This document shows, piece after piece, positions 40,496 to 48,685 of a stretch of 64,000 nt of DNA. How positions within the stretch are numbered: position 1 is the stretch's first letter; every line of letters begins with the position of its first letter. Under the pieces are notes generated by a model. The model had not been told where the DNA came from. It saw nothing but the letters and a program-made list of their open reading frames with translations, and did not search any database. Where the stretch lies: positions 744,001 to 808,000 of the forward strand of contig CBDFNN010000004.1 of the NCBI GenBank assembly GCA_965250215.1, given 5' to 3'. The DNA comes from CBDFNN01 sp965250215 (GTDB lineage Bacteria; Bacteroidota; Rhodothermia; Rhodothermales; DATKEJ01). The translations under genes and the position numbers were made by a program.

Positions 40496-43400
40496 ATGAT
40501 GCGTAAATGGAGTGTGTTAATACTCGTTTTGCTTCTTGCTCCTGTTGCTGCGTACGCGCAGAACACAGGTAAGCTAGCAGGCCGAGTACTCGACGGCGCT
40601 ACTAATGAGGCGTTGCCAGGGGCAACGGTCGCTTTAGTAGGGACGTCACTTGGAGCCGCGGCGGATGCCAATGGAAATTATTTCATTATTGGTGTGCCCG
40701 TCGGTACTTATTCAATTAGAGCCTCGTTCATTGGATACGAAGACGTTTTAGTTAACGGAGTCGATATCAACAGCGGCAGAACGAGAGATCTAGATTTTAA
40801 CCTACAAGAAGACTTAGCAACGCTCGACGAAGTTGTTGTTGAGTATGAGAGGCCTCTTATCCAGAAGGACGCCATCGGTGTTCCTAAAGTATTAACTGGA
40901 GACGAGATCAAAAACTTGCCTGTTCGTGGCGTTGCCAGTGTTGCAGCTATCCAAGGTGGCGTTATTGCCAACGAGGGTTCTGGTACATTGAACGTCAGGG
41001 GTGGTCGAGGTGCAGAGGTTGCTTACTATGTTGACGGTGTCAAGGTAGTTGGTGCTCTTGCTGTTCCTCAGGCTGCTATTCAAGAGCAAGAAATGCTAAT
41101 CGGTTCATTGCCAGCAAAATATGGCGATGCACTTTCTGGCATTATCTCTATTACAACTAAGTCTGCTAGAAATGACTTCTTCGGAACTCTTGAAGGAATC
41201 ACGTCAGAAGTACTTGACCCATATGGATACAACCTGGGTGAGTTTTCATTGGGTGGGCCTCTACTTAGTGACAAGCTTGGATTCTTCATTTCTGGTAACC
41301 TAAGAAGCCGAGATGATAGAAATCCTAGAGCAACTAATTCCTTGAAGCTCAAGGACAATGTGCTGACAAGCTTGATGGCGAATCCTCAGTCAATGAGGTG
41401 GAGAAATAACGACAATCCTGATGATGTTCGTTACATCCCTCTATCAGGTGACTTGGCCGCAGGAATTTCTCCTGCTGACCTGTTCACTTCGACTGGGCTT
41501 TCTGGAGCAATAGATACGACGCTTTACTCTATGGATAACAATCCATTGGATACAGCCGAGATTCTACCTGAGTCCTCATATGAGGAGACGGATACTTTTG
41601 GAGACTATGACTCGCAGTCATACAACTTCAATGGTAACCTAACTTTCTCTCCAGTAACATCTGTGAGATTGAGACTAGGTGGAAGATTGAATCACAATGA
41701 GTTCAAAGGATTCTCAACGAACCGATCTCTATTCAACCCGGGAAGAAATACTCAAAATGATCGTGATACAAGATCGCTAAATGCTGCATGGACACATTAC
41801 TTGTCTAACAGTACTTTCTATCAAGTATCGGCTGAGTTTTCTGACTACGAAGGCGCCAATTACAATCCTGGCTTTAGCAGCGATGTGAGTGACGTTCTCT
41901 TCTATGGGGATGCAGATCATCCAGTTAACTCACAATGGGGTGCCTACAGAAGTCTTCAAGGAGATTCTCTTTATGTACCAAGATTTACTGATGGTTCTCC
42001 TCCGGGAAATGCTGGAATCTATTCAATCTATGCGCAACCAGGTTCTCCAAACCTAGGTTACTCTAAGTTTGACAATGAGAGATTCAGGGTTTCTGCAACT
42101 GCTACTACGCAGATTGGACTTCACCAAATTGAGTTCGGTGGAGAATATGAGCAGAATACCAATAGATTCTACTCAGTCGGCAGTATTGTTGATTGGGCTA
42201 GATTCTATGATGATGGAGCAGTTGAGTCCGGAGACGGAGTTGCCAACTGGGGTCAAATGCAGTATCAAGACATCCAGACTTCTGTCAACTACTACGGATA
42301 TAACTATCTAGGTACTAGCGAAAACGACGATCAGAATCCTAACTCATTTGCTACTGATTTCAATGTGGCTCCTCACCAGCCGATTTATTACGCTGGTTAT
42401 ATTCAGGACAAGCTTGAGTATAGAGACCTCGTGATCAACCTTGGTGTTCGTGTAGACGTTTTTGATAACAACACGCTGACTCTTAAGGATCAGTACGCGA
42501 TGTTCCCAATTACGCGTGCTAACTCAGTATCAGGAAGACCATCTAATATTGAGAGTGACTATGCTGTTTACTTTGATCCAGCTGGAGCTGTAGTTGGTTA
42601 CCGATCTGCTGACGGAATTTTCTTTGATGATAATGGTCAGGTGGAAAACGGTGGTATTATCGACATCCGCGGAAAAGTACAGAAGGAAGGTGAATTTGGT
42701 GCTTCAGTCTTTGAGGACTATGAGCCAGAAGTCACATTCATGCCTAGAATTGGCGTGAGTTTCCCTGTTACTGATCAGGCTCTTTTCTTTGCTCACTATG
42801 ACAGAACGTCACAGCGACCAACTGAAAGATCTTTCTCACCGCTAGAGCAGTTTTTCCAAGCTTCTCAAGCCAACGGTGGTGTCAATAACACAAACCTACG
42901 TCCTCAACTTACTACGGAATACGAGCTTGGATTTAGGCAAAGACTGGGTGCGAGAGCAGCCTTCACAATGTCTGGATTCTTCAAGCAAATTGAGAATCTT
43001 TCTCAGTTCGAACAGATCAGCTTCGCATTTCCTACTGGGTATACCTCCTCTTCAAACAATGACTTTGGTACCGTCAAAGGTGCTCAGGTCGAGTTTGACT
43101 TGAGAAGAACGAACAACGTCTCCGTGAACGCTAACTATACCATGTCTTTTGCACAGGGTACGGGTTCAGCAATCGGGTCAGGCAGTCTTATTGCATGGGT
43201 TGGTACTTACTTCCCAGACTTTATTTCTCCTCTTGACTTTGACAGACGTCACTCAATCAACTTAAATGTTGACTATCGTTTGGGACAAGGCGAAGGACCA
43301 GTAATCGCAGGAAGCCATCTTCTTGAAGGAGTTGGATTCAATGTGGTTGCTAATGTCAGAAGCGGACAGCCTTACACGGCGTTAACAGTACCTGGTGCTC

Positions 43401-43759
43401 TCTTTAGAGCTTCAAGCCGTACTGTTCCTCTTCGTGGTGGTGTTAACGCTGATGAACGACCATGGTCATCACTCATCAATCTTCGTGTTGACAAGGCCTT
43501 TACGCTTGGCGACAACCTAGATCTAACAGCATTCTTGTGGGTTCAGAACCTACTCGATGCTGAGAATGTGCTGAATGTATGGCAGTTCACAGGTCAAGCT
43601 TCTGATGACGGTTGGTCGGATAGCCAGGAAGGTACTGACTTCTTCAACAACGGCGTTGAGCCAAGCTTGAACAGGTACCTATATGGTTATAGAGATCAGT
43701 CGCCATTTAACTTCGGAATTCCAAGAATGACTAGAATCGGAATGCGATTGTCATTCTAA
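40496..43759 (+). CDS. TonB-dependent outer-membrane receptor with CarboxypepD_reg-like domain
   Basis: A 1087-residue receptor. Signal peptide 1-22 ('VLILVLLLAPVAAYAQ'), then an Ig-like carboxypeptidase-regulatory domain ('GKLAGRVLDGATNEALPGAT', 'GVPVGTYSIRASFIGYE'), a plug domain ('LPVRGVASVAAIQGGV', 'NVRGGRGAEVAYYVDGVKV') and a large beta-barrel ending in Phe ('MTRIGMRLSF'), as expected for Bam insertion. It differs from SusC in lacking a recognisable SusD partner. It heads a three-gene set with a large secreted protein (58 bases downstream) and a PorV-like protein. The ligand is unknown. Confidence 0.95.
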   Translation: MMRKWSVLILVLLLAPVAAYAQNTGKLAGRVLDGATNEALPGATVALVGTSLGAAADANGNYFIIGVPVGTYSIRASFIGYEDVLVNGVDINSGRTRDLDFNLQEDLATLDEVVVEYERPLIQKDAIGVPKVLTGDEIKNLPVRGVASVAAIQGGVIANEGSGTLNVRGGRGAEVAYYVDGVKVVGALAVPQAAIQEQEMLIGSLPAKYGDALSGIISITTKSARNDFFGTLEGITSEVLDPYGYNLGEFSLGGPLLSDKLGFFISGNLRSRDDRNPRATNSLKLKDNVLTSLMANPQSMRWRNNDNPDDVRYIPLSGDLAAGISPADLFTSTGLSGAIDTTLYSMDNNPLDTAEILPESSYEETDTFGDYDSQSYNFNGNLTFSPVTSVRLRLGGRLNHNEFKGFSTNRSLFNPGRNTQNDRDTRSLNAAWTHYLSNSTFYQVSAEFSDYEGANYNPGFSSDVSDVLFYGDADHPVNSQWGAYRSLQGDSLYVPRFTDGSPPGNAGIYSIYAQPGSPNLGYSKFDNERFRVSATATTQIGLHQIEFGGEYEQNTNRFYSVGSIVDWARFYDDGAVESGDGVANWGQMQYQDIQTSVNYYGYNYLGTSENDDQNPNSFATDFNVAPHQPIYYAGYIQDKLEYRDLVINLGVRVDVFDNNTLTLKDQYAMFPITRANSVSGRPSNIESDYAVYFDPAGAVVGYRSADGIFFDDNGQVENGGIIDIRGKVQKEGEFGASVFEDYEPEVTFMPRIGVSFPVTDQALFFAHYDRTSQRPTERSFSPLEQFFQASQANGGVNNTNLRPQLTTEYELGFRQRLGARAAFTMSGFFKQIENLSQFEQISFAFPTGYTSSSNNDFGTVKGAQVEFDLRRTNNVSVNANYTMSFAQGTGSAIGSGSLIAWVGTYFPDFISPLDFDRRHSINLNVDYRLGQGEGPVIAGSHLLEGVGFNVVANVRSGQPYTALTVPGALFRASSRTVPLRGGVNADERPWSSLINLRVDKAFTLGDNLDLTAFLWVQNLLDAENVLNVWQFTGQASDDGWSDSQEGTDFFNNGVEPSLNRYLYGYRDQSPFNFGIPRMTRIGMRLSF

Positions 43760-43817
43760 ATCAATTTGGCTGGGTCGAAAACTCGGCCAAGAGATTTAAC
43801 AAAGAAATACAATAATC

Positions 43818-46800
43818 ATGGGAAAAAGATTAACATATCTTTTGCTTCTCGCTTTGGTTTTTGGTTTGACCACAACGGTTCAGGCTGACGATCGGAAAGA
43901 TAAGAAGAAGAGAGAAAAACAACAGAAAGAGTGGATTGAGGCTAACAGGCCTTACAAAGTAACAGGAACCTGTGCGGCTCCTGTAGCTTCAGTCGACCTT
44001 GATGTGAACAACGTGCGTGCACGTCTTTACAACAACGGTGCTCTATTCTGGAGAGGTGGAGATGCCCTCTACAACATTCCAAAACGAGACACTGACCAGC
44101 AGCAAGCTTTGTTTGCATCTGGTATCTGGCTTGGTGGACTTGTAGATGACGAACTCAGAATGGCAGCTTCGGACTACGGTCCATGGGAGTTCTGGCCAGG
44201 ACCTCTTGATGACAACGGAAACCCGCCAGCAGACTGCTCAGTCTATGACAGGATGTACAAGGTTTCGGTGGAAGACATCAAAAACTACGACAATGGCGAC
44301 AGTGCTATTCCTGACCTTGCAGAGTGGCCATTTGAATTGGGCGCCCCTGTAGAGGACGGAGATGGCAACCCGAACAACTATGACCTAGCAGCTGGTGACA
44401 GACCTGGAATCATTGGTGATCAAACCATCTGGTGGATCATGAATGACATGGGTAACGAGCACGGTTGGTCACAGTCAAATCCAATTGGTTTGGAAGTTCA
44501 AGTTACAGCTTTTGCTTTTCAGCGTGCTGATGCCTTGAACAACACGACCTTCTACAAGTACAAGCTCATCAACAAAGGTGGAGCTCAGTTATTGGACACT
44601 TACTTCGGTATCTGGTCTGATCCTGACCTCGGAAACTTCAACGATGACTATGTAGGATCTGACCCTGAAAAAGGTATAGGATTCGTTTGGAATGGTGCAG
44701 ATATCGATGCTGGTGGTGGTGGCTACGGCTCACTTCCTCCCGCACTTGGATATGACTATTTCCAAGGTCCTCTTGTTAACAACGACGGCGTTGATAACGA
44801 TGAAGACGGAGAAGTAGACGAGGACGATGAAAGAATCGCCATGTCAAAGTTCATTTATTATAACAATGATGGCACTTTGCAAGGTAATCCAACATCAGCC
44901 CTAGACGCTTATCGCTACCTAAGGGGATTCTGGAGAGATGACGTTCCTGTCACCATTGGTGGAACCGGACGTGGATTTTCAGATGACGCTACAAACTACA
45001 TGTTCCCGGGAGAGCCACCAGCCTTCTGGTCAGAGGAGAACACGGACGATATGGGAACGCGAAACGCTCCCGCCGATCGTAGATTCCTTATGTCATCCGG
45101 TCCATTTACTTTGGATCCAGGTGCTGTTCAAGAGATCGTATACGGAATCGTTTGGTCTCAAGCAGGTGATCGATTTGCTTCTGTTCAAGCCATGAAAATT
45201 GATGACCTCTTGGCTCAAGCTGCTTTTGATGCCAACTTTGATCTTCCTTCGCCTCCAGACGCACCGCGTTTGACTGCGAGTGAAATCGACGGTTCGGTTC
45301 TTTTGACTTGGGGTTACAACTCCAATGACAACAACTACATCGATTCGTATGACGTAGCCAATCCATTCCTTGCAGAATTGGATGTTCCAGATAAGACATA
45401 TTCCTTTGAAGGATACAGGGTCTTCTCTTATCCAAATGACACATTCAAGCAGAGTGATGCATCGTCAGTTGGTGTATTTGACTTGGATAATGGGGTGACG
45501 AGCGTTGTTGACGAAGGCTTTGATGGTGGAGATAGAATCTCCTTTATTTCAGCTCGTGGTACCGACGACGGAGTGAGACACTCCCATCAGTTCAATACAC
45601 TAGTCAACGGCAGGGATTACTATTATGGAGTACAGGCTTATTCATACAATGAATTCTCGGCTCCGAAAATCCAGAATGGATCGATTGCGACGATTACTGT
45701 TAGACCTACTAACGTAGCAGCAGCCAATGGCGGTACTATCTGGAATCCTGACAACCTCCAAGCTGATATCGCGGGCGAAATCGTGGCCTCTGCTTCTGAT
45801 GGTTCGTTTACAGCCGTCGTTGTTGACCCACTAGCAGTCACTGGTGATAAGTACCGGGTTGAATTTTATTCCTATAGCGAAGTTGATGATGAAGACCACA
45901 TTACTCTGGGTCCATTCATTACTTATGATATCATTAATAGTACGAAGGGTGTAACAGCTCTTGACGGACGAGCCCATGCTGTCAACACTGGCAAAGCTCT
46001 TCCACAAGCTAACGATGTTATCATCATTGACGGTTTGTCTTTCAACATTGAGGGGCCACCCATTGAGCTCAAATCATTCGAAACGGTTGCTAACGCAGCT
46101 GGTCCGCTTGAAGGAGTAGGTGCCGCCGCTGACTTCCAAGGTTTCCCAGTATCTAGTCGAGCAGGTGATTCCCAGCAAGCTGATGGTGGACACTGGTTCA
46201 TCCATACTTGGCCAAACGGAAGCCGTGGTTCCTACGACGCATTCCTTGCAAGGACCTACCAGTATTCTGGTGGAAATGGTACAGCGAATCAAGGTGTGCC
46301 TTCGATCATTCCTGATGATGTTGAGATTCGATTTACTGGTAACGGTAAAGCTTTTGTCAACTGGGGAAGTGGAAACATCGTAGACGTCCCTTACGAGTGG
46401 TGGAATGTTGGATTGGATCCAGCCGATACTTCGGATGATTATCAGATGATTCCTTGGCTCTTCGATACGATCGAAGACGATGTGTGGACTATTCTGAATG
46501 ATGCTATGGATCCTGACTCAGATGCAGGATGGGCTGATCACGAAGGATCTGGCGGAGCGAATGACCCGTGGACTGAGCCTGTTTATGTTATGGCTCCGGT
46601 AGATGTTACACCAGGTACTAGTGGTCACGACAACTTCTTTACTACACTTGCAGACGTTGGTCCAGATGCATGCCCAGATTGGTACGATGCACCCGGCGGA
46701 GCAGCCAGTGGTAAAGTGGTTGATCCAGGATGCGATGCGTACAACTTCATGAGTCGAACCGTCTTCTTTAATTGGAATGGTGGTGATGTCGGTGGAGCTG

Positions 46801-47261
46801 TTGCGGATTACAACTCTGTCATGCCAGAGATCGGAACTGTTTTCCGAATTCTTGCCAACAAGCCTAACCTTGATGGAGTAGCCTTTGAGTTGGATGCTGG
46901 TGCATATGCTCCGCAAACCAACAATGCTGCTGCTGCAAGAGCTGCGCTTGATCTTATGGGAATTGTTCCTAACCCTTACAAAGGTACATCGGCATACGAG
47001 ACCAATCAGTTGGTCGACGTTGCACGATTTGTGAACATGCCAGAGAATGCTACGATGAGAGTCTATACTCTTGCGGGTACTTTGGTTAACACACTTGTTA
47101 AGAGCAGCCCTGAGACTACTTTCGATTGGAATCTTCGAACTGAAGAAGGTCTACCAATTGCGAGTGGTGTTTACTTGATTCACGTTGACGTTCCCGGAGT
47201 AGGCGAGAAAGTGCTGAAGTTCGGTGTCGTCAAGAAGAGAATTCAACTAGACGTATTCTAA
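43818..47261 (+). CDS. large secreted protein with C-terminal sorting-type domain
   Basis: 1147 residues with a clear signal peptide ('LLLLALVFGLTTTVQA') and a basic stretch behind it. The body is Asp/Gly/Asn-rich with beta-type segments; acidic loops such as 'GVDNDEDGEVDEDDER' suggest calcium binding. Fibronectin-III-like parts occur ('DAPRLTASEIDGSVLLTWGY', 'FEGYRVFSY'). The last 90 residues begin 'GIVPNPYKGTSAYE' and continue 'MRVYTLAGTLVNTLVKSS', 'ASGVYLIHVDVPG', which is the plan of C-terminal sorting domains in the FCB group (T9SS type A-like). Its position between a TonB receptor and a PorV-like gene fits export through that system. Enzymatic function is unknown. Confidence 0.82.
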   Translation: MGKRLTYLLLLALVFGLTTTVQADDRKDKKKREKQQKEWIEANRPYKVTGTCAAPVASVDLDVNNVRARLYNNGALFWRGGDALYNIPKRDTDQQQALFASGIWLGGLVDDELRMAASDYGPWEFWPGPLDDNGNPPADCSVYDRMYKVSVEDIKNYDNGDSAIPDLAEWPFELGAPVEDGDGNPNNYDLAAGDRPGIIGDQTIWWIMNDMGNEHGWSQSNPIGLEVQVTAFAFQRADALNNTTFYKYKLINKGGAQLLDTYFGIWSDPDLGNFNDDYVGSDPEKGIGFVWNGADIDAGGGGYGSLPPALGYDYFQGPLVNNDGVDNDEDGEVDEDDERIAMSKFIYYNNDGTLQGNPTSALDAYRYLRGFWRDDVPVTIGGTGRGFSDDATNYMFPGEPPAFWSEENTDDMGTRNAPADRRFLMSSGPFTLDPGAVQEIVYGIVWSQAGDRFASVQAMKIDDLLAQAAFDANFDLPSPPDAPRLTASEIDGSVLLTWGYNSNDNNYIDSYDVANPFLAELDVPDKTYSFEGYRVFSYPNDTFKQSDASSVGVFDLDNGVTSVVDEGFDGGDRISFISARGTDDGVRHSHQFNTLVNGRDYYYGVQAYSYNEFSAPKIQNGSIATITVRPTNVAAANGGTIWNPDNLQADIAGEIVASASDGSFTAVVVDPLAVTGDKYRVEFYSYSEVDDEDHITLGPFITYDIINSTKGVTALDGRAHAVNTGKALPQANDVIIIDGLSFNIEGPPIELKSFETVANAAGPLEGVGAAADFQGFPVSSRAGDSQQADGGHWFIHTWPNGSRGSYDAFLARTYQYSGGNGTANQGVPSIIPDDVEIRFTGNGKAFVNWGSGNIVDVPYEWWNVGLDPADTSDDYQMIPWLFDTIEDDVWTILNDAMDPDSDAGWADHEGSGGANDPWTEPVYVMAPVDVTPGTSGHDNFFTTLADVGPDACPDWYDAPGGAASGKVVDPGCDAYNFMSRTVFFNWNGGDVGGAVADYNSVMPEIGTVFRILANKPNLDGVAFELDAGAYAPQTNNAAAARAALDLMGIVPNPYKGTSAYETNQLVDVARFVNMPENATMRVYTLAGTLVNTLVKSSPETTFDWNLRTEEGLPIASGVYLIHVDVPGVGEKVLKFGVVKKRIQLDVF

Positions 47262-47278
47262 GCTAGCTGAGGAAAAAA

Positions 47279-48331
47279 ATGGTAAAGATTAAAAAAATGA
47301 AAAGACCAATGAACGGAAAGAAATTTCTATTCGCCTCACTGGCACTTTTGCTCTCATTCTCAATGATTGATACAGCAGAAGCACAGGATAATAGGCGAGG
47401 AACAGCTGGTGCAACGCACCTTCTTGTTCCACTAACCGCTAAGACCGCATCGATCGGAAGTGGTTTGACTGGTGGTCTATCAACAGCAAATGCGCTCGAG
47501 AACGTTATCTCGAACCCTGCTGGTATGGTAGCTTCCAATACAAACACTGCCTTGATGTTTAGCAGAAGCGAGTATCTCTCAGATGTTGGAATCAACTATA
47601 TGGGATTTGCTCAAAGCTTCGCAGGTAATACTGTAGCTCTAACCTTGTCTACATGGGACCTAGGGGATATACCAACACAAACTGTTGATAATCCTGAGAT
47701 CTCTGACCAGACATGGAATGCGTCAATCGTGACTGTAGGTGCATCGTTTGCACGGCAGTTGACTGATCGTATTGCTGCAGGACTTACGGCAAAACTAATC
47801 AGCGAAGGTATCGATGATGTAGACGCTAGTGGAGTTGCTTTCGACGCAGGTATGACCTATGTCGTTGGAGAGTCCGGTCTACGATTCGGTGTTGCCCTGA
47901 AGAACTTCGGTCCTCAGATGCAATACGCAGGAACAGGCCTTGTTAGAAACGTCGAAGATGTTTCTTCAGGTGCTGTCCTTGTGGATGCAGCTGGATTTGA
48001 GCTTCCTTCAAGCATGAACGTTGGATTGGCTTATACGAGAAACTTGGATGCAGCGAATGTCACCTTCCTAGGTAACTTCACTTCAAACTCGTTCTCGCAA
48101 GACGTCATTTCAGGAGGTGTAGAAGTTGCACTTCTAGACATGCTCTACGTTAGAGGCGGATACAACTACATGGACAATATGGACTTTACTCTCTGGGAAG
48201 CCTGGAGCGTTGGTGCTGGTCTAGATGTATCTAGCGGTGGTTACGGATTGACTTTTGACTATGCTTACCGACCTGTACAGGAAGGCGCATTCAACAACGT
48301 CAACATGTTTACTCTCGGAGTTAATCTCTAA
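47279..48331 (+). CDS. PorV/PorQ family outer-membrane protein
   Basis: A 350-residue beta-barrel protein with signal peptide ('FASLALLLSFSMIDTAEAQ'), then 'ATHLLVPLTAKTASIGSGLT' and 'ALENVISNPAGMVASNTNTA', the N-terminal signature of the PorV/PorQ (UPF0164) group. It ends in alternating strands 'VNMFTLGVNL'. PorV shuttles type IX secretion substrates from the translocon to attachment; the preceding gene encodes a likely client. GAGG lies six bases before ATG 47279, and the spacer to the previous gene is 17 bases, so all three are one transcript. A strong terminator follows. Confidence 0.88.
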   Translation: MVKIKKMKRPMNGKKFLFASLALLLSFSMIDTAEAQDNRRGTAGATHLLVPLTAKTASIGSGLTGGLSTANALENVISNPAGMVASNTNTALMFSRSEYLSDVGINYMGFAQSFAGNTVALTLSTWDLGDIPTQTVDNPEISDQTWNASIVTVGASFARQLTDRIAAGLTAKLISEGIDDVDASGVAFDAGMTYVVGESGLRFGVALKNFGPQMQYAGTGLVRNVEDVSSGAVLVDAAGFELPSSMNVGLAYTRNLDAANVTFLGNFTSNSFSQDVISGGVEVALLDMLYVRGGYNYMDNMDFTLWEAWSVGAGLDVSSGGYGLTFDYAYRPVQEGAFNNVNMFTLGVNL

Positions 48332-48348
48332 GAGAAATCGCGTTTGAG

Positions 48349-48381
48349 AAAAGGGATGGCTTTTTAAGTCATCCCTTTTTT
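48349..48381 (+). terminator. intrinsic terminator after the PorV-like gene
   Basis: AAAGGGATG and CATCCCTTT form the stem, followed by six T. It ends the TonB receptor/secreted protein/PorV transcript. A decayed copy of this hairpin lies 300 bases downstream. Confidence 0.92.
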
Positions 48382-48483
48382 CGTTTATGCAAGTTGTGAT
48401 GGCATTACTCAAATCATATAATTCCCCTTGACTCTCTAATTGTCTCCTATCCTAAGCTTTTTGGAAAGCCCCGTTGACAATAA

Positions 48484-48632
48484 GGACCTTACTCTCTAGG
48501 AAGCCCGGAGGGGTGCTGGTCTAGATGTATCTAGCGGTGGTTACAGATTGACTTTTGACTATGCCCACCGACCTGTACAGGAAGGTGCATTTAACATTGT
48601 CAACATGTTTTACTCTCGGAGTTAATCTCTAA
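48484..48632 (+). pseudogene. degenerate duplicate of the 3' end of the PorV-like gene
   Basis: Bases 48484-48696 repeat 48181-48396 at about nine bases in ten, including the gene end, the terminator and the GCAAGTTGTGA downstream. Relative to the intact copy it has TGG changed to TAG, a 3-base deletion (GAGCGTTGG to GAGGGG) and an extra T in ATGTTTTAC that shifts the frame to stop four codons later. It is either the remnant of a second PorV gene or a local tandem duplication. Confidence 0.92.
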
Positions 48633-48685
48633 GAGAAATCTCGTTTGAAAAAGGGATAACTTCTTAAGTCATCTCTTTTTATTTT

